Source of the DNA: Palauibacter sp022826685
GTDB taxonomy: Bacteria > Gemmatimonadota > Gemmatimonadetes > Palauibacterales > Palauibacteraceae
NCBI RefSeq assembly: GCF_965221685.1
Contig: NZ_OZ244907.1
Direction: 5' to 3' (one strand)
Length of the DNA stretch: 64,000 nt
The notes under the pieces are model-generated. The model was not told the origin of the DNA. It worked only from the letters and a program-made list of their open reading frames with translations, and ran no database searches. The first letter of the stretch is position 1. Each line of letters begins with the position of its first letter. Shown here in pieces: positions 50,701 through 58,285 of this stretch. The position numbers were made by a program, and so were the translations under genes.

Positions 50701-51105
50701 ATCCGAAAGACGGTGGCCAACCGCTTCTTCCGCGCACGCATCGAACGCCGGCCGCCGCTTCCGCCGCCGGCGCCGCAGATCACCGGCATGAGCGGTCCCG
50801 TGGAGCCGGGCGGCGGTGCCGCGAGCGGGATGGCCCCCGGCCGGGGAGCGGCGCCCGCGCCGGACGCCGCGTCCGCCGAGGCCCCCGGGGGCAAGTCGGC
50901 GTTCTCGGCCACCGGCGTCGCGGCCTCCGCCGCGGTGCAGGAACTGACCCCCGATGACACCGCGGCCCGCGCAGCCCTCCGTGCCGGCCAGAGCCCCCGC
51001 CGGACGGGCGCTCCGGCGACGGCCACTAAGACCCCCGGGCGGAACGAGCCGTGTCCCTGCGGCAGCGGCCGGAAGTACAAGAAGTGCTGCGGCCGCCCCG
51101 GCTGA
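47734..51105 (+). CDS. secA: Protein translocase ATPase SecA
   Basis: SecA drives preproteins through SecYEG. The 1123-residue protein (E. coli 901) has Walker A TGEGKT (160-165), DEVD (266-269), GTSVEVSEV-type helicase motifs, GRGTD and QLRGRSGRQGDPG, and ends in the SEC-C zinc motif with Cys1107, Cys1109, Cys1118 and Cys1119. Extra segments lie in the preprotein-binding region (about 300-470). A further insert between GRGTDIKL and LGTERH carries Cys670, Cys673, Cys676, Cys704 and Cys710, not normally present in SecA. ATG 47734 starts MLKNVVTQVFG as expected. Confidence 0.97.
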   Translation: MLKNVVTQVFGTRFTREMKRMRPIIARIKEHESRLADVPDDALKAQTGKFRAIIAERTAEFEEAVEALREKRRFTENPARRADLTERIAATEGELNEALQAVLDEVLPEAFATVREACRRLLGAEIEVTGNEMAWDMVPYDVQLIGGIVLHEGKIAEMATGEGKTLVATMPLYLNALPGRGVHLVTVNDYLARRDAQWMGTVFDYLGLTVGVLEDTEPGSVERRAAYQADITYGTNNEFGFDYLRDNMVIELRHRVQRGHAYAIIDEVDSVLIDEARTPLIISGPAGRDERDVYQRHNAQVAAIARKQTRIVNRLVAEGTKLLEETEADEDTEQRRDAGLKLLAAQRGAPKNKRLLKLKTRAGVKQLIQRTEADLMREKRLPEIDEMLLFSMDEKGQTIQISEQGLDVLSPDDPETFVVPDISEDVQDVEDDESLTTDEKRSEIERLEREYAEKSEKIHVIHQLVKAYSLYEKDVEYVVENGDVLIVDEHTGRKMHGRRWSDGLHQAVEAKEKVKVRGETQTLATITIQNYFRMYDKMAGMTGTAETEEGEFHAIYGLEVVVIPTNRPVRRLDHDDVIFQTKKEKYAALIEEIERINGEGLPILVGTTSVEVSEVIARMLKRRGLAHEVLNAKQHAREAEIVRNAGQPGAITIATNMAGRGTDIKLASPCVQCDVCGIRSDTPAFGRTDEEPDLSRAEIKERGCEEEPPCGLQILGTERHQSRRIDRQLRGRSGRQGDPGASLFFLSLEDDLMRLFMHERVAKIMDRLGVQEGEVISHPWITKSVERAQKRVETQNFDARKRLLDYDDVMNQQREVVYDLRLYALEGGEDLKGETWEMVEEAIREEMDAYVPEESSHDQWNLPGLREHLLIEYFLHNEFLPRVGADRGKASETEKEASADNWAGTGELYDAVLESAHEQFRVKLESFDELWEQVLRFIVLSVLDEKWKDHLYDLDHLRSSIQFRSWGQKDPLVEYKKEAYEMFVSLITDIRKTVANRFFRARIERRPPLPPPAPQITGMSGPVEPGGGAASGMAPGRGAAPAPDAASAEAPGGKSAFSATGVAASAAVQELTPDDTAARAALRAGQSPRRTGAPATATKTPGRNEPCPCGSGRKYKKCCGRPG

Positions 51106-51134
51106 GGTCGCCGACAGCGGGGCGGATCGCGCCG

Positions 51135-51599
51135 TTGGCCGCGCGTCGTCCCGGCATATTCGCCGTCGCCGCGGTCCTCGCGTTCGGATGCGGCGGAGAG
51201 GGGGAGCCTGCGGACGCGGCGGCAGACCCGGCCCGAGCGGCCGCCGCCCGTGAGGCGGCCGGTTCCGCCTCGGAGCCGGATCTGTCGGCCGTGTACGCGG
51301 TCGACGCGGTCGACGTGGCGCTACTCGAGTACGCGATCGGCATGCCGTCGAGACTGCCGGCGGGGCCTACGGTGCTCCGCCTCAGCAACCAGGGCTTCGA
51401 GATGCACAACCTCAAGCTCGTGGACCCCGCGAGCGGGGAAGTCCTCTGGGAGACCGAGACGGACGTGAATACCGGGGAGGTTCGTCTCGTCGAACTCGAA
51501 CTCTCTCCCGGCAGCTACACCGTCGTGTGCGATGTGGCCGGCCACGACAGCCGCGGGATGCTCATGACGCTCACCGTGGAGGCATCGCCAGCCCCCTGA
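51135..51599 (+). CDS. Cupredoxin-like lipoprotein
   Basis: TTG 51135 gives a compact signal peptide (MAARRPGIFAVAAVLAFGC) with lipobox AFGC and Cys19; the open frame extends back into secA but that part is not signal-like. After an alanine-rich linker (about 22-50), the domain at 55-150 looks like a plastocyanin-type cupredoxin with candidate type I copper ligands His91, Cys132, His137 and Met142 (VVCDVAGHDSRGM). It may carry electrons or buffer copper in the periplasm. It sits 29 bases after secA on the same strand. Confidence 0.68.
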   Translation: MAARRPGIFAVAAVLAFGCGGEGEPADAAADPARAAAAREAAGSASEPDLSAVYAVDAVDVALLEYAIGMPSRLPAGPTVLRLSNQGFEMHNLKLVDPASGEVLWETETDVNTGEVRLVELELSPGSYTVVCDVAGHDSRGMLMTLTVEASPAP

Positions 51600-51653
51600 C
51601 CCTGTCCCGACCCCGCGCGGGCCTCCGCTGACCGGCGCCCGGGTCTCCCTTAC

Positions 51654-51819
51654 GGTCGGTGGCAAAGCCCCGCGTCAGCGCCGAGAGCGGCGGAGCGCTT
51701 GTCTGACAAGGAGCGACAAGGGAGCATAGCAGCGTTACGTGACCGAGGAGCGACGCAGAGCGCAGCGTTTCAGGCAAGATGCAGCGCCGCTCGAACGTAG
51801 CGGGGTGTTGCCACCGGCC
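51654..51819. mobile_element. MITE-like inverted-repeat element 2
   Basis: The left end 51654-51673 (GGTCGGTGGCAAAGCCCCGC) matches the reverse complement of 51800-51819 at 17 of 20 positions; the inner 16 bases match at 14. The element is 166 bases, has no gene, and lies between the cupredoxin gene and the aminotransferase gene. Its interior shares blocks with the reverse complement of element 1 (CAAGG, CGAC.AG, ATAGCAG, GAGGAGC.ACGC), so the two may belong to one broad family despite different ends. Confidence 0.6.
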
Positions 51820-51842
51820 GCTAAACCGAAGGAGCGATCGGC

Positions 51843-53027
51843 TTGTACCTGAGATACGTGCCCCCGATGGGGATCTACGAGACTCTGTACGCCTTCCTGG
51901 GGGCGTTCGGTACCTACATGGGCGAGCCCGGCACGAACCCGTGGAGCCAGGGGTTCCCGCGGACGGTGGCCCTGCCGGACGGCCCGGCGCTTCCGTCGAC
52001 CGTGACGGTGACCTCCGAGCACCGCAAGTATCCCAAGGCGTGGGGGCTCCCGGCGCTGAGGGAGGCGATCGCGTCCTACTACCGGCAGTCGTACGGCGTC
52101 GAGATCACGGCGGAGAACGTGATGGTGTTCGCCGGCGGACGTCCCGCGATCGTGGCGCTTCTTCTCTTCCTCGAACCCGACATCGAGGTCCGCCTCGCGT
52201 CCACGGAATACACCCCGTACTACGATGTCCTCGAGCGGTTGCGACGCCCCTATCACCTCGTGCACAGCGGCGTGGACAACGGGTTCCGGCCCCCGGTCCC
52301 GGCCTATACGGCACCGCGCGATGGGCGCACGCTGATGCTGCTGAGCAATCCGTGCAACCCGACCGGCGTGACGCGAACCGGGGAGGAACTCGCGGCGCTC
52401 GTGGAAGCCAGCTCACGGGACGGCATGGGGCTCCTCGTCGATGAGGCCTACGAGCTTCTCCACGACGAGCCGGTGAGCGCCCTCGCGCACGTCGACGACA
52501 TCGAGCGCGGCAACCTGTTCGTCGTCGGCGCCGCCACGAAGGGTCTGCAGGCCCCCGGCATCCGCATCGGATGGGCCGTGGCGGCGAGGCGGCACGTCGA
52601 TGTGCTCTCGAACTTCTCCTCGTTCGGGATGGGCGGCGTGTCCCATCCGTCGCAGTGCTACGCGGTCGAACTCCTGGCCCCCGAACGCATGCGCCACGTC
52701 CGGGAAGCCGTCCCCGCCTTCTATGCCATGCAGCGCGAGCGCTACGGCCGGGCCTTCGAGGAACTCGGCCTCGAACTCTTCTCGGGCGACGGCGGCTTCT
52801 ACCACTGGTGCCGGCTCCCGAACGGCTGGACCGCCGAGCGGCTGAACCAGCATCTCTTCACGCGCGGGGCCGCGATCCTCAAGGGCACCGACTGCGACAT
52901 GGAGCGCCTCGGCGACGACTCGCCGCTGTCGAGCTTCTTCCGCTTCTCCTTCGGCCCGCTCGCCCCGGAGTCGTTCGAGGCGGACATCGCCCTCCTTGGC
53001 GAGGCGCTGCGCGAGATGCGATCCTGA
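51843..53027 (+). CDS. PLP-dependent aminotransferase, class I/II
   Basis: A 394-residue fold-type I enzyme with YPKAWGLPALREAIASYY, NPCNPTG, DEAYELLHDE and the cofactor lysine Lys233 in ATKGLQAPGIRIGW, ending with the GDGGFYHWCRLP region. It transfers amino groups between an amino acid and a keto acid; the substrate is not evident. TTG 51843 follows AAGGAGCG. It begins 24 bases after MITE-like element 2. The nearby folate/FAD genes could indicate amino-acid or methylamine metabolism, but that is only suggestive. Confidence 0.82.
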   Translation: MYLRYVPPMGIYETLYAFLGAFGTYMGEPGTNPWSQGFPRTVALPDGPALPSTVTVTSEHRKYPKAWGLPALREAIASYYRQSYGVEITAENVMVFAGGRPAIVALLLFLEPDIEVRLASTEYTPYYDVLERLRRPYHLVHSGVDNGFRPPVPAYTAPRDGRTLMLLSNPCNPTGVTRTGEELAALVEASSRDGMGLLVDEAYELLHDEPVSALAHVDDIERGNLFVVGAATKGLQAPGIRIGWAVAARRHVDVLSNFSSFGMGGVSHPSQCYAVELLAPERMRHVREAVPAFYAMQRERYGRAFEELGLELFSGDGGFYHWCRLPNGWTAERLNQHLFTRGAAILKGTDCDMERLGDDSPLSSFFRFSFGPLAPESFEADIALLGEALREMRS

Positions 53028-53115
53028 GCGTACGGCGGCACGCATGACCGCCGCGGCGGGCTGCCGGATCTCGCGGTTCCCGCGCGATCCGGCGACCGGA
53101 ACAGGAGGATGTTCG

Positions 53116-54246
53116 ATGGCGATGACAAGACGTGAATTCGCGGGGACCTCGCTCGCCGTCGCGAGCGCGGCGGCGCTCCCGGCCGGGGCCGCGGCATGCG
53201 CGGGAGAGACCCGACCCTCGACCGATTCCGAAGCGGCCGCGGTCGAAGGCGCGACCCGGCCCGGGCGACTGCTTATCCTGGGCGGCACCGGCTTCATCGG
53301 CCCGCACATGGTGCGGCACGCCCTGGCGCGCGGACACGAGGTCACGCTTTTCAACCGCGGGCGCACGAACCCCGATCTCTTTCCCGGCGTCGAGACCCTC
53401 ATCGGGGATCGGGACGGGGCACTCGACGCGCTGCGGGGGAAGGAATGGGACTACGTCATCGACAACAGCGGCTACGTCCCGCGCCTGGTGCGCGACTCGG
53501 CCAACCTCCTGCGCGATGCGGTCGGCCGGTACCTCTTCACCTCCACCGGCTCCGTGTACGACTTCGATCAGGACGAGCTGCCGGAAGATGCGCGACTGCT
53601 CGAGGTGACGGACCCGGAGAGCGAGGACGTGGGACGGTACTACGGGGAGTTGAAGGTGATGTGCGAGGAGGCGGTGCAGGAGATCTACGGCGACCGCGGC
53701 ACCGTCACCCGGCTGCACGTCGTGGCGGGCCCGGGAGATCCCACCGACCGCTTCACCTACTGGCCGGTCCGGATCCACCACGGGGGAGAGGTGATCGCGC
53801 CGGGCGACATGGACAATCCAGTGCAGTTCATCGATGTGCGGGATCTGTCGGAGTTCTGCATGCACCTCCTGGAGGAGGACACCGGCGGGATCTTCAACGT
53901 CGCCGGGCCGACCCTCGACGGGACCCGGATGGACGAGTTCCTGTACGGAATCCGCGCCGTCACGACGTCGCGCGTGTCGTTCACATGGGTGGACGAAGCC
54001 TTCCTCCGGAACCGGGAGCCGCCCGCGCGCTTCCCCCTCTGGTACTCGCATCGCGGCCCCACGCGGGGACTGGCGCAGGTCCGCTCGCACCGGGGCGTCG
54101 AGGCGGGGCTGCGCTTCCGTCCTCTCGCGGTCACCGCGCGCGAGACGCTCGACTGGTTCCTGGGCGAACCGGAGGAACGCCGGGAGCAGCTCCAGCTGAA
54201 CCTCGACCGCGACGCGGAGGTCCTCGCGGACTGGAAGAACGCGTAA
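53116..54246 (+). CDS. Tat-exported NAD-dependent epimerase/dehydratase-like protein
   Basis: The protein starts MAMTRREFAGTSLAVASAAA, a twin-arginine signal (Arg5-Arg6) followed by a lipobox-like GAAAC with Cys28, so it is probably exported folded and possibly lipid-anchored. The mature part is an extended SDR with GGTGFIG (56-62), FTSTGSVYDF and a YGELK catalytic pair. Folded export is consistent with carrying a bound nucleotide cofactor. Length 376 residues; AGGAGG lies eight bases before ATG 53116. Substrate unknown. Confidence 0.75.
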   Translation: MAMTRREFAGTSLAVASAAALPAGAAACAGETRPSTDSEAAAVEGATRPGRLLILGGTGFIGPHMVRHALARGHEVTLFNRGRTNPDLFPGVETLIGDRDGALDALRGKEWDYVIDNSGYVPRLVRDSANLLRDAVGRYLFTSTGSVYDFDQDELPEDARLLEVTDPESEDVGRYYGELKVMCEEAVQEIYGDRGTVTRLHVVAGPGDPTDRFTYWPVRIHHGGEVIAPGDMDNPVQFIDVRDLSEFCMHLLEEDTGGIFNVAGPTLDGTRMDEFLYGIRAVTTSRVSFTWVDEAFLRNREPPARFPLWYSHRGPTRGLAQVRSHRGVEAGLRFRPLAVTARETLDWFLGEPEERREQLQLNLDRDAEVLADWKNA

Positions 54247-54321
54247 GCGTCGTCGGGAGATCACCGCTCGAGTGATGACGGGCACCGAGGCGAGATCCAT
54301 CGTTAGCCAGGAGGACGTTCG

Positions 54322-55635
54322 ATGGCGATGACGTGTGAGCAACCCGCGAGCGTGGACCAGTCGGACCGGATCGTCCCGATCAACCTGCGGCAGAGCGGAC
54401 GTACGCCGGTCGAACTGCTCATCTCCACGCGCGTCCGGAAGTCGCCCTACTGGCACCTTTCCCACGAGGCGGGTTGCTGGCGGGCCACGACCTACAACCG
54501 CGTTTACCACCCCCGCGGCTACGTGCGGCCCGAGGACGGGGGCGCAGCGGTGGAGCACGAGGCGCTCACCCACCGCGTCACGATGTGGAACGTTGCCGTG
54601 GAACGGCAGATCCGGGTCCGGGGACCGGACGCGGAGGCCTTCACCGACTATGTGATCACCCGCGACGCGACTCGCATCGACCCGATGCGCGCGCGGTACG
54701 TCATCCTGTGCAACGAGCGTGGCGGGATCCTGAACGATCCGGTCCTCCTGCGGCTCTCCGAGGACGAGTTCTGGTTCTCGCTCGCCGACTCCGACCTGAT
54801 GTTCTGGCTCCAGGGCGTGAACGTCGGGCTCGGCATGCGCGTGGAGATCGATGAGATCGATGTCTGTCCCCTGCAGATCCAGGGGCCGAGGTCGCTCGAT
54901 CTGATGGTCGACCTCGTGGGCGATGCGGTGCGGGACATCCCCTACTACGGGCTCCTGGAGGCGGAGATCGGCGGCGGCTCCGTCGTGGTCTCGCAGACCG
55001 GGTTCTCCGGGGAGAAGGGGTACGAGATCTACCTGAGGGACGCGACGCTGCACGCGGAGAAGCTGTGGAGCGCCGTGCTCGAGGCGGGGAGGGCGCACGA
55101 ACTGATGGTGACGGCCCCCGGGCATCAGCGCCGCATCCAGGCCGGGATTCTCTCCTGGGGACAGGACATCGACCACGAGACGAGCCCGTTCCAGTGCAAC
55201 CTCGCTTACCAGGTCCCGCGCGAGAAGCCTGGCGACTACATCGGGCGCGTCGCGCTGGAGCGCCAGCGAGCCGAGATCGAAGCGGGACGTTCCCCGTTCG
55301 CCCTCGTGATGGTGGGGATGAAGCTGGGCGGCAGGCCGATCGACGACTATGCGCCCGACTTCTGGCACGTCTCGCGCGCGGACGGCGGCGATCCCGTGGG
55401 GTACCTCACGTCTCCGTGGTTCGCGCCCGAGTTGGGCAGCAACATCGCCCTCGGGTACGTCCCGCCCGCCGAAGCCGCCATCGGCACGGAACTCGCGGTG
55501 TGGCTCCCGGACGAGTACGCGAGCGAGCCGGGCAGGCCCGATTCCGCCCGCGTGTGCGAGGTCCCGTTCCGCCCGTCCGCGAACCCGAGCACCCGCGAGG
55601 TGGCCCTGGCCCAGGGCCGCGACGCCGCCCGGTAG
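54322..55635 (+). CDS. DmdA-like/GcvT-family folate-dependent methyltransferase
   Basis: The 437-residue protein has the GcvT fold in its central part: MWNVAVERQIRVRGPDAEAF, RGGILNDPVLLRLSEDEFWFS, PLQIQGPRSLDLM and SQTGFSGEKGYEIYL. By recollection this layout resembles DMSP demethylase DmdA, which passes a methyl group to tetrahydrofolate, more than glycine-cleavage T protein. The N-terminal 80 residues and SPFQCNLAYQVPREKPGDYIGR tail also fit. Whether the substrate is DMSP, glycine betaine or another methylated compound cannot be told. ATG 54322 follows AGGAGG. It converges on an FAD/GcvT gene 39 bases away. Confidence 0.7.
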   Translation: MAMTCEQPASVDQSDRIVPINLRQSGRTPVELLISTRVRKSPYWHLSHEAGCWRATTYNRVYHPRGYVRPEDGGAAVEHEALTHRVTMWNVAVERQIRVRGPDAEAFTDYVITRDATRIDPMRARYVILCNERGGILNDPVLLRLSEDEFWFSLADSDLMFWLQGVNVGLGMRVEIDEIDVCPLQIQGPRSLDLMVDLVGDAVRDIPYYGLLEAEIGGGSVVVSQTGFSGEKGYEIYLRDATLHAEKLWSAVLEAGRAHELMVTAPGHQRRIQAGILSWGQDIDHETSPFQCNLAYQVPREKPGDYIGRVALERQRAEIEAGRSPFALVMVGMKLGGRPIDDYAPDFWHVSRADGGDPVGYLTSPWFAPELGSNIALGYVPPAEAAIGTELAVWLPDEYASEPGRPDSARVCEVPFRPSANPSTREVALAQGRDAAR

Positions 55636-55674
55636 CCCGGGTCCCGGAGGTGGGGGCAAGGCGGTCGGGGCGGG

Positions 55675-56679
55675 TTACGACCTCATGCGCGTCCCGGTCG
55701 GGTCGAAGAGCGCGGTGCCGGCCGCCACGGTGACAGGGAAGGGTTCGTTCATGTAGAGAACCCGGAGCCGCGTTCCGGGGGCGGCGAGTTCCGGCGGCAG
55801 GTACGCCATGAGGAGGTACTTCCCCACGGAGGGACCCATCCCGGCCGACGTGACGCGGGACTCCCGTCCGCGCGCGTCTACGATGCGCTCCCCGTCCGGC
55901 CCCAGGAGCGGCTCGTTGCCTCCGGTGGGGAAGCGGGCGAGGCCGGAAGCGTCGGCGTGATCGTCCATGGTGAGCGTCCGGAGCAGCGCCGCGGGTTCCG
56001 CCTCCCGGGCCTCTAGGTACGCGGCCCGGCCGATGAAATCCGCCCGTTTCACGCGCGGCCTCGCAAGGCCCGCCTCGACCGGCGAGTACTCCGAGGTGAG
56101 CTCGGCCCCCATGAGGGCATAGCCCTTCTCCATGCGGCCCGTCGTGCCGTAGACCCCGGCGCCCACGGGCCGAAGTCCGAACGCCGGGCCCGCCTCCCGC
56201 ACGGCGTCCCACACCCGCGTCGCGAGCGCGGCCTCCACGTAGATCTCCCACCCGCTCTCCCCGACGTACGAGATCCGGCACATGGTGACGGGAATCCCGC
56301 CCAGCACGACATCGCGCACGGAGGCGTACGGGAACTCGGCCTGCGAGAGGGTCGTCCCGGAGATCTTCCCGAGGAGCGCCTCCGCTCCGGGGCCCCATAC
56401 GCCCAGCGCGCAGACTTCCGCCGACAGATCCTCGAAGCGGACGGAGTCGTCGTCCGGCAGGTGTTTGCGGAACCAGGCCGCGTCCCGCGCCCCGTCGAAG
56501 GCGCCGGTCACGACCCGGAAATGGTCCGCGGCCAGCCTCTGGATCGTGAGGTCGGCCCTGAAGCCCCCGTCCGGCGTCAGCAGCGGGGTGTAGATGGACG
56601 TCCCGGGCGGCCGGTCGCACGCGTTGGCCGCCATCCTCTCCAGCCAGGCGAGCGCCCCGCGGCCCGTCACATCGAAGAT
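55675..56679 (-). CDS. GcvT-like C-terminal half of an amber-split FAD dehydrogenase
   Basis: This frame continues without shift beyond the amber codon at 56680-56682 and encodes about 334 residues with GcvT-type features: GVYGTTGRMEKGYALMGAEL, VKRADFIGRAAYLEA and the C-terminal beta-barrel (MAYLPPELAAPGTRLRVLY). In sarcosine/dimethylglycine dehydrogenases this domain binds folate and takes the C1 unit. A GTG at 56670 could restart translation, but no ribosome-binding site precedes it. Taken alone it would lack the FAD half; it is probably part of the same gene as 56680-58203. Confidence 0.65.
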   Translation of the reverse strand: MFDVTGRGALAWLERMAANACDRPPGTSIYTPLLTPDGGFRADLTIQRLAADHFRVVTGAFDGARDAAWFRKHLPDDDSVRFEDLSAEVCALGVWGPGAEALLGKISGTTLSQAEFPYASVRDVVLGGIPVTMCRISYVGESGWEIYVEAALATRVWDAVREAGPAFGLRPVGAGVYGTTGRMEKGYALMGAELTSEYSPVEAGLARPRVKRADFIGRAAYLEAREAEPAALLRTLTMDDHADASGLARFPTGGNEPLLGPDGERIVDARGRESRVTSAGMGPSVGKYLLMAYLPPELAAPGTRLRVLYMNEPFPVTVAAGTALFDPTGTRMRS

Positions 56680-56682
56680 CTA
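56680..56682 (-). other. In-frame amber codon interrupting an FAD/GcvT gene
   Basis: The minus-strand codon TAG splits VGVVDLGAF from IFDVTGRGA. Both halves are in one frame and together give a normal 842-codon protein. More than 20 genes in this window end in TAG, so wholesale recoding of this codon is unlikely. Confidence 0.85.
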
Positions 56683-58203
56683 AAAGGCGCCCAGGTCGAC
56701 AACGCCGACCCTCTCGCGCAGGTGCAGGTGCTCCGCTTCGATGATGGGAGACCACCAGCGCCGATCCCACTCGTGTTGCCGGTCGGCGATGCCGTACCGT
56801 TCCACGAGTGCCGCGTTCGACTCGTACCACTGCGGGCGCTCCCAGCCGCGGGCCTCGTAGTACACGGCCCCCAGCGCCTCCGTGCGCGCGTGGAGCGCCG
56901 AGCGGTGCATGCCGCGGCGGGATTCCCACTGCTCCCGCGGGTGGACGATCCCGTACGTCTTGTTGAAGTGCTCGCGCGCGCGGTCCCGGACATGCCGGCG
57001 CGTGCGCTCGTGCGGCTGGAAGCGGGTGACGTCCGATTCGTGCGGGTCGCACAGGCGGGGATGGCCGTGTGTGATCCACTCGGCGAGGAGCCTCGCCGCC
57101 CCCGGCCCCTCCTTGATCCAGACCGCCGCCGCGGACCACAGGTTGGCCACCTCGGCGGTCTCGCCCAGCACCGGATGCGCGTCGGGCGTGAGGGAGAGAA
57201 GGCCGTTGATCGCGTATCCCATCTCGGCGTCCCCGAGCAACCCTCCCATGATCTCCCGCGCCTGCTCGAGCTGGGGCGCGAAGTCTCCTTCCGTGAACGG
57301 CATCTCCGTGGGGGCGCGTTCCGACGTCCCGCGCGAGGGGATCTCCTCCGGCTGAACGAGGATGGGACGGTGCGCGTAGGATCCGACCTCCATCGCTTCG
57401 TATTTCTGACGCTCGTACATGAAGGCGTCCATGTCGCGCACGATCGGATAGCCGATCTCGTCTCCGGTGGCGCGGAGGAGGTCGACCGGGCCGAGGTCCG
57501 CCATCTGATGGACCGCCGGCGTGAGCGGAATCGAGGCGCCGGCCAACTCGGCGATGAGCGGGCTCCACACGCCGCACGCGATGACCGCGTGCTCGACCTC
57601 GATGCGGCCCCGCGCGGTGAGGACGGCCCGCAGGCGGGGGCGCCCCGAGGGACGGGGCTCGACCTCCATTCCCGTGACCCCGGTGTTGTCCAGGATCGTG
57701 AGCGCTCCCCGGGACAGGGCCCGCTCCCGCATGATCGTCCCGGCCCGCACGCCGTCGACCACGGACACCGACGGCATCCAGAAGCCGCCGAGGATGACGT
57801 CGGGGTTCACGAACGGGATCCGCTCGGCCACCTCCGCCGGTGTAAGGAGTTCGGCGTCGATGCCCCAGGCGCGGGCCGAGGTCATGCGGCGGCGCAGTTC
57901 CTCCATACGGGCCTCCGTGCGGGCGACCTCGACCCCGCCGCACGTCGTCTGTACACCGAGCGCCTCGTACTGCCGCTGGCTCTCCAGCGTCAGCATGGCG
58001 ACTTCGCGGTTGTGATCGGTGGGAAAGATGAAGTTCGAGGCGTGGCCGGTGGATCCACCGGGGTCGGGGAGCGGGCCCTTCTCGATGAGGACGAGGTCGT
58101 CCCAGCCCCGCTGCGCGAGGTGTTCGACGAGACAGCTGCCGACGATGCCGGCCCCGATGACGGCGATGCTCGCCTGCGACGGCGGCGGTGCGCGCTCGCT
58201 CAA
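56680..58203 (-). CDS. FAD-dependent dehydrogenase, N-terminal half (dimethylglycine/sarcosine dehydrogenase-like)
   Basis: The 507-residue part begins from TTG 58203 and has the dinucleotide motif VIGAGIVGSCL, an STGHAS segment with His54 at the position used for covalent FAD attachment in this family, and GLLSLTPDAHPVLGE near the end of the FAD domain. It then runs into a GcvT-type start (HEWDRRWWSPIIEAEHLHLRE) and stops at TAG. Family members oxidatively demethylate N-methylated glycines. The stop truncates the folate domain that lies in frame behind it, so this allele may be a pseudogene. Confidence 0.7.
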   Translation of the reverse strand: MSERAPPPSQASIAVIGAGIVGSCLVEHLAQRGWDDLVLIEKGPLPDPGGSTGHASNFIFPTDHNREVAMLTLESQRQYEALGVQTTCGGVEVARTEARMEELRRRMTSARAWGIDAELLTPAEVAERIPFVNPDVILGGFWMPSVSVVDGVRAGTIMRERALSRGALTILDNTGVTGMEVEPRPSGRPRLRAVLTARGRIEVEHAVIACGVWSPLIAELAGASIPLTPAVHQMADLGPVDLLRATGDEIGYPIVRDMDAFMYERQKYEAMEVGSYAHRPILVQPEEIPSRGTSERAPTEMPFTEGDFAPQLEQAREIMGGLLGDAEMGYAINGLLSLTPDAHPVLGETAEVANLWSAAAVWIKEGPGAARLLAEWITHGHPRLCDPHESDVTRFQPHERTRRHVRDRAREHFNKTYGIVHPREQWESRRGMHRSALHARTEALGAVYYEARGWERPQWYESNAALVERYGIADRQHEWDRRWWSPIIEAEHLHLRERVGVVDLGAF

Positions 58204-58247
58204 AGGGTGTTCCGCCTGCGTCTGCGAGGCCTCGGGCGGGGCGGCGC

Positions 58248-58273
58248 GGCGGGCCGCCTGCCGACGGCCCGCC
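58248..58273 (-). terminator. Hairpin downstream of the BNR-repeat gene
   Basis: GGCGGGCC (58248-58255) and GGCCCGCC (58266-58273) form a perfect eight-base-pair stem with a ten-base loop, between the end of the BNR gene and the start of the FAD gene, both on the minus strand. No T-run follows. It may terminate the upstream gene weakly. Confidence 0.3.
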
Positions 58274-58285
58274 GTCCTTCCGGCC

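Noticed and set aside
51051..51134. ATG 51051 as the cupredoxin start
   Set aside because: It lies inside secA and adds residues before a compact signal peptide; TTG 51135 gives a normal one.
56680..56682. Genome-wide reading of TAG as pyrrolysine
   Set aside because: More than 20 genes here, including tuf, rpoB and many ribosomal genes, end naturally in TAG. Local suppression remains possible, so only the general claim is rejected.
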